A DNA stretch of 6,390 bases from Pseudomonadota bacterium (GTDB lineage: Bacteria > Pseudomonadota > Gammaproteobacteria > Steroidobacterales > Woeseiaceae). A program made the translations under genes and the position numbers. Where the stretch lies: contig JADFGH010000137.1 of NCBI GenBank assembly GCA_022567775.1, forward strand, positions 1 to 6,390, written 5' to 3'. Below, piece after piece: positions 1 to 5,869 of this stretch. Position 1 is the stretch's first letter. Every line of letters starts with the position of its first letter. The notes beneath the pieces are model-generated. The model saw nothing but the letters and a program-made list of their open reading frames with translations. It was not told the DNA's origin and ran no database searches.

Positions 1-54
1 GCCCGCTGGGGCGGGCTCCTACGGGTTTTGCTGTAGGAGCCCGACCCAGCGGGC
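1..54. repeat. Inverted pair of REP-like elements (BIME-like) downstream of paaZ
   Basis: Two copies of a 22-bp element face each other: 1-22 on the minus strand and 33-54 on the plus strand, separated by 10 bp. The arms match at 21 of 22 positions, so the whole unit can fold into one long hairpin. Each copy starts with GTAGGAGC and ends in a short hairpin: GCCCGC/TGGG/GCGGGC at 1-16, and GCCCG (39-43) with CGGGC (50-54). The head and foot layout resembles REP elements mobilised by RAYT (TnpA-REP) transposases in Gammaproteobacteria; that family link comes from memory. It lies 13 bp beyond the paaZ stop codon, so it could also end or stabilise the 3' end of paaZ mRNA, but no T-run typical of an intrinsic terminator follows. 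The left copy touches the window edge and may extend further. Confidence 0.85.
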
Positions 55-67
55 GATCATCCGTCAA

Positions 68-2119
68 TTAGCCGCGAATTTTTTCCCATTCTTCTTCTGT
101 CGCAACCATTGTGAGGACATCATAGGTTGCGACGATTTCATCATCCTGATTGGTGACTTCCGTATCCCAGCGGACTTCTCCGTATCCCGATCCCTCGCGC
201 AGCGATTTTTGTTTGCAGGTCAGACGTACTTTCAGGGTATCGCCAAAGTTAAGCGGTTGTGCAAATCGCAAATCATCCAGTCCGTAATTTGCCAGTACAG
301 GGCCGAAGTCGGGATCGACGAACAAACCTGCGGCGAATGACACGATCAGGTAACCATGGGCGACCCGGCCATCGAAGAAAGGATTCTTCTTCGCAGATTC
401 TTCATCCATATGTGCGTAGAAATTGTCCCCGGTAAATTCCGCGAAGTGATCGATGTCATCCAGCGTAACCTTTCGGGACTCCGTGTGCAGCGTATCGCCT
501 ACGTTGAGTTTTTCGAACGTTTTCCTGAACGGATGCAGGTCGGATTCCGTTTCCGACCCGCCACGAATCCAGCGATTGCCGATTGCGGCAAGCGTGTCGG
601 GTGAACCCTGGATCGCCGTTCTCTGCATGTAGTGCAGTACACCGCGAATGCCGCCCAGTTCCTCGCCACCGCCGGCGCGACCCGGGCCGCCGTGCACGAG
701 CTGCGGCAACGGAGCCCCGTGACCGGTCGATTCGGCGGCGCAGTGGCGATTGATGACCAGCATACGGCCATGCCAGGCGGCGGTGCCGAGTACGAGTTGG
801 CGCGCAACGTCATTGTCATTGGTAATAATGGAGCCGACCAGGCTGCCCTCGCCGAGGCGCGCCAGCTCGATCGCTTCATCCAGGTTGTCGTAAGGGAGGA
901 CAGTGCTCACAGGTCCAAATGCCTCGACCGCATGCACGGCAGTCGCGGACAACGGACGCTCGCAATGCAGCAGGGTGGGCATGAAGAACGCGCCCTTTTC
1001 GACGTCGGCGTCGACCACGTCAAAATCACTTCGATTCCCATACACGACTTCTGCTTCGCCAGAAAGCTCTGCAACGCGTGCACGGACCTCTTCGCGCTGA
1101 CTTAAAGAAGCGAGTGCACCCATGTCGACCTCCTTGCTGGCCGGGTTGCCAATGCGAATCTCGCCAAGCGCCCTCGATAGTGCTTTGACCAGGTCGCCCG
1201 CCAGTTCCGATGGTGCAATGATCCTGCGGATGGCCGTGCACTTCTGACCGACCTTGCTGGTCATCTCCCGGACTACTTCCCTGATGAACAATTCGAACTC
1301 CGGCGTATCGGGCGTTGCATCGGGGCCAAGAATCGAGGCATTCAGAGAATCTGTTTCCGCCGTGAAACGCACTGATTCGGATACCACGCGCGCATGCTGT
1401 TGCAGCATTTCGGCGGTCGATTTCGACCCGGTGAATGCCACGGTGTCCTGGCAATCCAGATGATCGAAAAGGTCGCCAACGCCGCCGCAGATCAACTGTA
1501 TCGATCCTTGCGGCAGAATTTCCGATTCGATCATGCGCCGAAAGACCAGTTCGGTCAGGTAGGCGGTGCTCGATGCCGGTTTGATGATTGCAGGGACGCC
1601 GGCAAGGATCGTTGGAGCCAGTTTTTCGAGCATTCCCCAGCAGGGAAAATTGAAGGCATTGATGTGAACGGCCGCACCGAGCCGCGGCGTGAAAATATGC
1701 TGGCCGACGAAGGTGCCGTTCTTTGACAGCATCTCGGGAGCGCCATCGAGGTACACCTTGTCGTTCGGCATCTCCCGCCGGCCTTTGCCTGAGTATGCGA
1801 ATAGCGTTGCAATGCCACCATCGATGTCGATCCAGGTGTCGCCTCGCGTCGCCCCTGTTTTTGTGGATAGCTCGTAAAATTCCTTTTTGTGCTCCAGCAG
1901 CTGTTTGGCGAGCGCTTTGAGCATGATTGCGCGTTCGTGAAAGGTGTATTGGCGAAGATTGCTGCCGCCGGTACGCCGCGCGTAATGCAGCATCGCAGCG
2001 AAATCGAGACCTGAGCTCGTAATGCTGGCGATCGTATCGCCGTCAACTGCACTCGTCAGCAACTTGCCGTCGCCGGCGCCAGTGAACCAGTTGTTTTCTG
2101 CAAAATTCTGAAGTTTCAT
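68..2119 (-). CDS. paaZ: PaaZ, bifunctional oxepin-CoA hydrolase / 3-oxo-5,6-dehydrosuberyl-CoA semialdehyde dehydrogenase
   Basis: Cytoplasmic fusion enzyme of 683 residues (E. coli PaaZ is about 681). Its C-terminal MaoC-type hydratase domain (about 530-680) opens oxepin-CoA hydrolytically. Its N-terminal aldehyde dehydrogenase domain (about 1-500) oxidises the reactive aldehyde with NADP+. Visible landmarks are HINAFNFPCWGMLEKLAPT (152-170), K180 in IIKPAS, FTGS (229-232), the general base E255 in AETDSLN, the nucleophile C294 in GQKCTAIRR, and HGGPGRAGGGEELGG (476-490). The hydratase pair D565/H570 lies in GDNFYAH, with VAHGY following at 586-590. All expected catalytic residues are present. 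The ATG at 2119 is chosen because MKLQNFAENNW matches the family start; an upstream ATG at 2200 adds 27 unrelated residues and runs across the promoter region. It is divergent from paaX, as expected for control by PaaX. The Shine-Dalgarno sequence is weak (GGGA, about 9 nt upstream). Confidence 0.97.
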   Translation of the reverse strand: MKLQNFAENNWFTGAGDGKLLTSAVDGDTIASITSSGLDFAAMLHYARRTGGSNLRQYTFHERAIMLKALAKQLLEHKKEFYELSTKTGATRGDTWIDIDGGIATLFAYSGKGRREMPNDKVYLDGAPEMLSKNGTFVGQHIFTPRLGAAVHINAFNFPCWGMLEKLAPTILAGVPAIIKPASSTAYLTELVFRRMIESEILPQGSIQLICGGVGDLFDHLDCQDTVAFTGSKSTAEMLQQHARVVSESVRFTAETDSLNASILGPDATPDTPEFELFIREVVREMTSKVGQKCTAIRRIIAPSELAGDLVKALSRALGEIRIGNPASKEVDMGALASLSQREEVRARVAELSGEAEVVYGNRSDFDVVDADVEKGAFFMPTLLHCERPLSATAVHAVEAFGPVSTVLPYDNLDEAIELARLGEGSLVGSIITNDNDVARQLVLGTAAWHGRMLVINRHCAAESTGHGAPLPQLVHGGPGRAGGGEELGGIRGVLHYMQRTAIQGSPDTLAAIGNRWIRGGSETESDLHPFRKTFEKLNVGDTLHTESRKVTLDDIDHFAEFTGDNFYAHMDEESAKKNPFFDGRVAHGYLIVSFAAGLFVDPDFGPVLANYGLDDLRFAQPLNFGDTLKVRLTCKQKSLREGSGYGEVRWDTEVTNQDDEIVATYDVLTMVATEEEWEKIRG

Positions 2120-2159
2120 GATTCGATTCCCGGTCCGGCCGCGATAGTGGCCGCATACA

Positions 2160-2188
2160 AGGATACACAAGAAAAAGAATCTTGTAAT
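2160..2188 (-). promoter_or_regulatory. Candidate paaZ promoter
   Basis: On the minus strand, ATTACA (plus-strand 2183-2188; 4 of 6 to TTGACA) lies 17 bp from TATCCT (plus-strand 2160-2165; 4 of 6 to TATAAT). The boxes sit about 40 bp upstream of the paaZ ATG. They bracket the inverted repeat at 2167-2185, so a protein bound there would block polymerase. The prediction is by eye from weak consensus matches. Confidence 0.4.
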
Positions 2189-2190
2189 AT
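2162..2190 (+). promoter_or_regulatory. Candidate paaX promoter
   Basis: On the plus strand, TAATAT at 2185-2190 (4 of 6 to TATAAT) has a 17-bp spacer to a poor -35 box, GATACA at 2162-2167 (3 of 6). It points towards paaX and overlaps the candidate paaZ promoter almost completely, which would allow one bound repressor to act on both genes. The -35 match is weak, so an activator may be needed or the true promoter may lie elsewhere in 2120-2247. Confidence 0.3.
2167..2185. promoter_or_regulatory. Inverted repeat in the paaZ-paaX divergent region, candidate operator
   Basis: ACAAGA (2167-2172) and TCTTGT (2180-2185) are perfect inverted 6-bp arms around a 7-bp spacer. The repeat sits between the -10 and -35 boxes of the candidate paaZ promoter and overlaps the -10 of the candidate paaX promoter. 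PaaX is known to control paaZ and the catabolic genes in E. coli, so PaaX is the natural ligand, but this assignment rests on position only. Confidence 0.4.
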
Positions 2191-2247
2191 TTGGTGTCAC
2201 AATGCACCGTTCACCACGTTTTTACTTCAGGTAGCCCGCAAAAGAAA

Positions 2248-3171
2248 ATGACCATTGAAAATTCAGCCAGGGTATTACTGGACGAGTTTCGTTCGCGACC
2301 TACCATGCGGGCTGGTTCACTGATCATTACCGTGTTCGGCGATGCAGTTCTGCCGCGTGGTGGCACCGTATGGATCGGCAGTCTCATCCGGGTACTGGGC
2401 GATTTCGGCGTGAGCGAGCGCCTGGTCAGGACTTCAGTTTTTCGGCTGACCCGGGACAACTGGCTGGACGTGAACCAGGTCGGCCGGCGCAGTTACTACA
2501 GCCTGACTCAGGACGGTGTGCGCAGGTTTGAACAGGCGACACAGAGAATTTATGGCGAGCCGAGGCAGAGCTGGTCGGGAGACTGGTGTCTGGTGCTGCT
2601 CGCGGATCTTGATGCCGGGCAGAAAGAAACGGTGCGCAGGGAACTGGGTTGGCTCGGCTTTGGTGCGATATCGACCAATGTGCTGGCGCATCCTTCGCCA
2701 GCGATGTCGGACCTGGAACGGACGCTCAAGCAGATTGGCATCGAGCGCGACCTGGTCGTCATGCGGGGCAGGACACTGGGGAAAAATCAGGACGACGCGA
2801 TGCGCGCTTTGGTACACAAGAGCTGGAATCTCGATGAAATCGATCGACGCTACGGAGATTTCATCACACAGTTCCGCCCGGTGTTCAGGGCGGTTGAAAA
2901 ATTCCGCAAAGCTGATGGCCGGACAGCGTTCCAGATACGGACGCTGATGATCCAGGAATACCGCAGGATTCTCTTGCGTGATCCATTGCTGCCAGCCGAG
3001 ATGCTGCCTGCCGGTTGGCACGGTACGGCAGCCTATCAACTCTGCCGCAACCTGTACCGGCTGATTTTTTCGCAGGCGGACGACTTCATGACCCGCGAAT
3101 TTGAAACCGCCGATGGCCCGTTACCGCCCCCGGCGCCGGAGTTTTTCAAGCGTTTTGGCGGCCTGAACTGA
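2248..3171 (+). CDS. paaX: PaaX, phenylacetyl-CoA-responsive transcriptional repressor
   Basis: Regulator of 307 residues (E. coli PaaX is about 316) that represses phenylacetate genes until phenylacetyl-CoA binds and releases it. The N-terminal winged-helix domain (about 20-95) carries LIITVFGDAVLPRGGTVWIG (25-44), a helix-turn-helix around ERLVRTSVFRLTRDNWL (57-73), and the wing-like segment VGRRSYYSLTQDG (78-90). The C-terminal PaaX domain ends with the family signature YRRILLRDPLLPAEMLPAGW (238-257) followed by HGTAAYQLCRNLYR. The ATG at 2248 is chosen because homology begins near it. The frame stays open back to a TTG at 2191, but those 19 extra codons look non-conserved and would include the promoter region. 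The ribosome-binding site is weak (AAAGA), fitting low expression of a repressor. It is divergent from paaZ and 28 bp upstream of paaI. Confidence 0.95.
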   Translation: MTIENSARVLLDEFRSRPTMRAGSLIITVFGDAVLPRGGTVWIGSLIRVLGDFGVSERLVRTSVFRLTRDNWLDVNQVGRRSYYSLTQDGVRRFEQATQRIYGEPRQSWSGDWCLVLLADLDAGQKETVRRELGWLGFGAISTNVLAHPSPAMSDLERTLKQIGIERDLVVMRGRTLGKNQDDAMRALVHKSWNLDEIDRRYGDFITQFRPVFRAVEKFRKADGRTAFQIRTLMIQEYRRILLRDPLLPAEMLPAGWHGTAAYQLCRNLYRLIFSQADDFMTREFETADGPLPPPAPEFFKRFGGLN

Positions 3172-3199
3172 TGGCTACCCACATACCGCGAGGATAGGA

Positions 3200-3622
3200 A
3201 TGGACGATTTTGCGATTGCGAAGCAATGCAGGGACACGATGTACGACGGCGATGCTGCCCTGCAGTTGCTCGACATCAGTGTCGAGGTCACTGCGACAGG
3301 CTGTGCCGAGGCACGCTTCGAGGTGCGTCGCGACATGATAAACGGTCACGGCGTTTGCCATGGCGGTTGTTTGTTTATGCTTGCAGATACCGCATTTGCC
3401 TATGCCTGTAACTCCTATAACAAAGTCACGCTTGCGGCAGGGGCGTCAATCGAATTCCTGCGCGCGGCGAAGCTTGGTGATCAGATTATCGCGATCGCGA
3501 CCGAGCGGCACCGGGGTCGCAGAAGCGGATTTTATGATGTCGTGGTGAGCAACCAGGATGGTGAGGAGATCGCCCTGTTCCGCGGCCGGTCGCACAGCAC
3601 CCAGGACCCTTTATTCACATAG
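3200..3622 (+). CDS. paaI: PaaI, hotdog-fold acyl-CoA thioesterase
   Basis: Thioesterase of 140 residues, the same length as E. coli PaaI. It hydrolyses hydroxyphenylacetyl-CoA and related CoA esters and is thought to free CoA trapped in dead-end or damaged pathway intermediates. The hotdog-fold signature is clear: NGHGVCHGGCLFMLADTAFA (48-67), with the HGG loop at 54-56 and the catalytic acid D63 in LADTAFAYACNS, followed by the strand ASIEFLRAAKLGD (82-94), which shapes the CoA site. A good Shine-Dalgarno sequence, AGGA (3191-3194), lies 5 nt before the ATG. It starts 28 bp after paaX with no obvious terminator between, so the two are probably co-transcribed. In E. coli, paaI sits far down the catabolic operon; here it is between the regulator and paaA. 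Confidence 0.95.
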   Translation: MDDFAIAKQCRDTMYDGDAALQLLDISVEVTATGCAEARFEVRRDMINGHGVCHGGCLFMLADTAFAYACNSYNKVTLAAGASIEFLRAAKLGDQIIAIATERHRGRRSGFYDVVVSNQDGEEIALFRGRSHSTQDPLFT

Positions 3623-3639
3623 TTATGATACAGAAATAA

Positions 3640-3670
3640 TTGAAAAAGCATAAATAATGTGACATATTAT
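3640..3670 (+). promoter_or_regulatory. Candidate promoter for paaABCD(E)
   Basis: The paaI-paaA gap (3623-3698) is markedly AT-rich compared with the coding sequence around it. TTGAAA at 3640-3645 (4 of 6 to TTGACA, with A at position 4) and TATTAT at 3665-3670 (5 of 6 to TATAAT) form a promoter-like pair, but the 19-bp spacer is longer than the usual 17. Long spacers often go with activator dependence. The start of paaA is 28 bp beyond the -10 box. Confidence 0.45.
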
Positions 3671-3672
3671 GC
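3648..3672. promoter_or_regulatory. Inverted repeat overlapping the paaA -10 region, candidate operator
   Basis: GCATAA (3648-3653) and TTATGC (3667-3672) are perfect inverted arms with a 13-bp spacer. The second arm overlaps the TATTAT -10 candidate. A smaller palindrome, ATGT-G-ACAT, lies at 3657-3665 inside the spacer. The arms differ from the inverted repeat upstream of paaZ (ACAAGA/TCTTGT), so the two sites are not obviously bound by the same protein. Confidence 0.35.
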
Positions 3673-3688
3673 GGCTATGACTCTTTTC

Positions 3689-3694
3689 GAGGTG
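3689..3694 (+). promoter_or_regulatory. Ribosome-binding site supporting the GTG start of paaA
   Basis: GAGGTG, with the GAGG core at 3689-3692, lies 6 nt before the GTG at 3699. It is the only good Shine-Dalgarno match near the paaA N-terminus and supports GTG over any internal start; the next in-frame ATG (residue 44) would delete conserved sequence. Confidence 0.7.
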
Positions 3695-3698
3695 TGAC

Positions 3699-4688
3699 GT
3701 GTATACGCAGGGACTGGACCAGCAGGGCAAGGAGCCGCAAGGGCTGCAACCACGCGAGTCTGCCGAGCGCCTCACCGCATTCCAGGCGCGCATCGATGCC
3801 GAGGAGAAAATCGAAGCCAAGGACTGGATGCCCGAAGCGTACCGGCGAACCCTGGTGCGGCAGATTTCGCAGCACGCACATTCCGAAATAATTGGTATGC
3901 AGCCGGAGGGGAACTGGCTAACACGGGCCCCGACCTTGCGCCGCAAGTGCATTTTGCTGGCCAAGGTGCAGGATGAGGCTGGTCACGGTTTATACCTTTA
4001 CAGCGCCGCTGAAACGCTGGGCACGTCGCGCGATCAGATGGTTGCAGATCTCCTGAGCGGCAAGGCGAAATACTCGAGTATTTTCAATTACCCGACGCTG
4101 ACCTGGGCGGACATCGGCACCATCGGCTGGCTCGTAGATGGTGCCGCCATCATGAATCAGATTCCGCTTTGCCGATGCTCGTATGGCCCTTATGCGAGAG
4201 CGATGGTTCGCATATGCAAAGAGGAAAGTTTTCATCAGCGTCAGGGGTTCGACATCATGCTGGCCTTAAGCCGCGGCTCGGCCGCGCAGAAGGCCATGGC
4301 GCAGGACGCCCTGAATCGCTGGTGGTGGCCATCGATCATGATGTTCGGTCCGAGTGATAAAGATTCAAAACACTCTGCTCAATCGATGGCATGGAAGATC
4401 AAACGTTTTTCAAATGACGAGTTGCGCCAGAAATTTATCGACGTGACGGTGCCGCAGGCAGACTTCCTCGGACTCAAAGTGCCCGACGATGAGCTCGAGT
4501 TCGACCAGGAGACTGCGCATTACAGATTCGGCGAGATCGACTGGCAGGAATTCTATGACGTGCTCGCCGGCAACGGACCCTGCAACCGCGAGCGCATGCA
4601 AGTACGCCGCAATGCGCACCAGGGCGGCGCCTGGGTCCGCGAAGCGGCACAGGCATACGCCGAAAAACATGCCGCGCAAGCAGCTTAA
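3699..4688 (+). CDS. paaA: PaaA, di-iron oxygenase subunit of the phenylacetyl-CoA 1,2-epoxidase
   Basis: Catalytic subunit (329 residues) of the PaaABCE epoxidase, which uses O2 and reducing power to convert phenylacetyl-CoA to its ring-1,2-epoxide. It belongs to the ferritin-like bacterial multicomponent monooxygenase family. Likely iron ligands are visible: E63 in HSEIIGM, E93 and H96 in DEAGH, D147 in LVDGAA, and E176 and H179 in KEESFH (two ExxH motifs). Other conserved blocks are [17 protein letters not shown] (124-140), [16 protein letters not shown] (208-223) and [12 protein letters not shown] (274-285). The start is GTG with a good Shine-Dalgarno sequence. The resulting MYTQ start and about 20 extra residues relative to E. 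coli resemble the Pseudomonas-type proteins. It is preceded by a promoter-like AT-rich gap and followed by a REP-head array before paaB. Confidence 0.97.
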   Translation: MYTQGLDQQGKEPQGLQPRESAERLTAFQARIDAEEKIEAKDWMPEAYRRTLVRQISQHAHSEIIGMQPEGNWLTRAPTLRRKCILLAKVQDEAGHGLYLYSAAETLGTSRDQMVADLLSGKAKYSSIFNYPTLTWADIGTIGWLVDGAAIMNQIPLCRCSYGPYARAMVRICKEESFHQRQGFDIMLALSRGSAAQKAMAQDALNRWWWPSIMMFGPSDKDSKHSAQSMAWKIKRFSNDELRQKFIDVTVPQADFLGLKVPDDELEFDQETAHYRFGEIDWQEFYDVLAGNGPCNRERMQVRRNAHQGGAWVREAAQAYAEKHAAQAA

Positions 4689-4712
4689 TTCGGAAAACTG
4701 CGGCGAGGCATC

Positions 4713-4790
4713 GTAGGAGCCCGCCTGTAGGAGCTCGCCTGTAGGAGCTCGCCTGTAGGAGCCCGCCTGTAGGAGCCCGCCCCAGCGGGC
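4713..4790 (+). repeat. Tandem array of a 14-bp REP head ending in a complete REP hairpin
   Basis: Five consecutive GTAGGAGC heads start at 4713, 4727, 4741, 4755 and 4769. Units 1 and 4 read GTAGGAGCCCGCCT; units 2 and 3 read GTAGGAGCTCGCCT. The fifth continues into a full 22-bp element (4769-4790) with a perfect stem GCCCGC (4775-4780), loop CCCA and GCGGGC (4785-4790). This full copy is identical, 22 of 22, to the minus-strand copy at 1-22 of the window. The array fills much of the 126-bp gap between paaA and paaB, ending 24 bp before the paaB ATG and leaving its Shine-Dalgarno sequence free. Only the head is amplified, with one hairpin partner for all five units. It could affect mRNA processing or the PaaA:PaaB ratio, but no such effect is shown by the sequence. 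Confidence 0.9.
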
Positions 4791-4814
4791 GAATGAATTG
4801 ATAGGAAGAACACA

Positions 4815-5102
4815 ATGACTGACAAAAACTGGCCACTGTACGAAGTTTTCATCCGCGCAAAATCGGGCCTGAGCCATCGCCATGCGGGCAGTGTGCACGC
4901 TGCAGATGACGAAATGGCGCTCAATCATGCACGTGACGTCTACACGCGACGCAATGAAGGCGTCAGTATCTGGGTCGTGAAATCCAGCGAAATTATTGCG
5001 TCGGATCCGGCCGAGTCCGCCGCTTTGTTTGAACCGGCGAAGGACAAGATCTACCGGCATCCTACATTTTATGAAATTCCGGAGGGTGTCGAGAATCTTT
5101 GA
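4815..5102 (+). CDS. paaB: PaaB, small structural subunit of the phenylacetyl-CoA epoxidase
   Basis: Protein of 95 residues, the same length as E. coli PaaB. It carries no cofactor; it bridges PaaA-PaaC heterodimers and is needed for an active PaaABCE complex. Conserved blocks are WPLYEVF (6-12), GLSHRHAGSVHAADDEMAL (18-36), ARDVYTRRNEGVSIWVVKSS (39-58) and YRHPTFYEIPEG (80-91). The Shine-Dalgarno AGGAAG (4803-4808) lies 6 nt before the ATG. The gap to paaA is unusually wide for this operon because of the REP-head array; on the other side, paaC follows after only 2 bp. Confidence 0.96.
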   Translation: MTDKNWPLYEVFIRAKSGLSHRHAGSVHAADDEMALNHARDVYTRRNEGVSIWVVKSSEIIASDPAESAALFEPAKDKIYRHPTFYEIPEGVENL

Positions 5103-5104
5103 CC

Positions 5105-5863
5105 ATGAACAACGAACAGGCACTCTTCAAGTATGTCGTAAGGCTTGGCGATAACGCGCTCGTTCTCGCGCAACGGCTGATCGAAATTGTCGCGGATGGA
5201 CCGGAACTGGAAGAAGAACTGGCGAACGCCAATTTTTCACTGGATTATCTCGGGCAGGCTCGCATGTTCTATTCCTATGCAGGTGAAATTGAAGGCGAGG
5301 GCCGTAAGGAAGATGACTTTGCTTTCAGACGCCCGGACCGGGAGTTCGAAAATGTATTGCTCGTTGAGCAACCAAACGGTCATTTCGGCGATGTGATTGT
5401 TCGCTCAGTGCTGTTCGATGTCTTCTATCTGCTGCAGTTGGAAGCGTTGTCGGCATGCAGCGATGATCGTCTGGCGGAAATCTCACTGAAAACCGCAAAG
5501 GAAATTCGCTATCACCTTCGCTATGGGTCCCAGTGGCTTATCCGGCTCGGCGACGGAACCGAGGAAAGTCATGGGCGTGTCCAGGATTCACTGGACCAGC
5601 TGTGGAGGTTTACCGGCGAACTTTTTGACGGCGATGAAACCGATGAATTGGTACTCGCCGGGTTTGCGGGCCCGGATCTCGATAAACTGCAGGCCGCGTG
5701 GACCAGCGCGGTTGCCGCCATTGTCGAGGAAGCAACACTTGCGCTGCCTGAGGATCAGTGGATGGCGGGCGGCGGGCGAGACGGCCTGCATTCCGAAGAT
5801 TTCGGCTACTTGATCGCCGACATGCAGCATTTGCAACGCGCCTATCCTGGATTGAACTGGTAG
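5105..5863 (+). CDS. paaC: PaaC, structural subunit of the phenylacetyl-CoA epoxidase
   Basis: Protein of 252 residues (E. coli about 248), a ferritin-like paralogue of PaaA that forms the stable PaaA-PaaC core but is regarded as non-catalytic. Conserved blocks are RLGDNALVLAQRL (13-25), LANANFSLDYLGQAR (39-53), LLVEQPNGHFGD (85-96), AKEIRYHLRYGSQWLIRLGDGT (131-152), LWRFTGELFDGDE (166-178) and GGRDGLHSEDFGYLIADMQ (223-241). The PaaA-style pair of ExxH iron motifs is not evident. The ATG at 5105 gives the family length. A TTG at 5099, overlapping the paaB stop, would add two residues and cannot be excluded. No strong Shine-Dalgarno sequence is close (GGAGGG at 5081-5086 is 18 nt away), so translation is probably coupled to paaB, whose stop ends 2 nt earlier. 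Confidence 0.95.
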   Translation: MNNEQALFKYVVRLGDNALVLAQRLIEIVADGPELEEELANANFSLDYLGQARMFYSYAGEIEGEGRKEDDFAFRRPDREFENVLLVEQPNGHFGDVIVRSVLFDVFYLLQLEALSACSDDRLAEISLKTAKEIRYHLRYGSQWLIRLGDGTEESHGRVQDSLDQLWRFTGELFDGDETDELVLAGFAGPDLDKLQAAWTSAVAAIVEEATLALPEDQWMAGGGRDGLHSEDFGYLIADMQHLQRAYPGLNW

Positions 5864-5869
5864 GCAATC

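Noticed and set aside
499..1454. Long open frames overlapping paaZ on both strands (for example 632-1105 plus and 1026-1454 minus)
   Set aside because: They are shadows of paaZ, whose conserved domains continue unbroken through the region; they show no recognisable domain of their own.
2119..2182. A canonical E. coli-style PaaX operator made of TGATTC (2119-2124) and GAATCT (2177-2182)
   Set aside because: The half-sites are 52 bp apart, which does not match the spacing I recall for E. coli PaaX, and one overlaps the paaZ start codon. It is kept only as a remark in the operator finding.
2120..2200. N-terminal extension of paaZ from an ATG at 2200 (27 extra residues, partly hydrophobic)
   Set aside because: PaaZ proteins begin near the MKLQNF start at 2119, and the extension would cover the divergent promoter region and inverted repeat. 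It is simply a frame that stays open.
2191..2247. N-terminal extension of paaX from a TTG at 2191
   Set aside because: The 19 added codons show no family resemblance and overlap promoter-like sequence; the ATG at 2248 gives a normal PaaX length.
2434..3039. A 201-codon minus-strand open frame antisense to paaX
   Set aside because: PaaX family motifs run through the whole opposite strand; the antisense frame has no recognisable motif or ribosome-binding site.
4713..4790. A CRISPR array
   Set aside because: The 14-bp units are directly adjacent with no unique spacers, and no cas genes are present. The units match REP-type elements.
4410..5123. A 237-codon minus-strand open frame, and two shorter ones, with repeated GRAPTG/LLQASSYRRAPT peptides
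   Set aside because: The peptide repeats are only translations of the 14-bp REP-head array. The frames run antisense across paaA and paaB, which are clearly the real genes.
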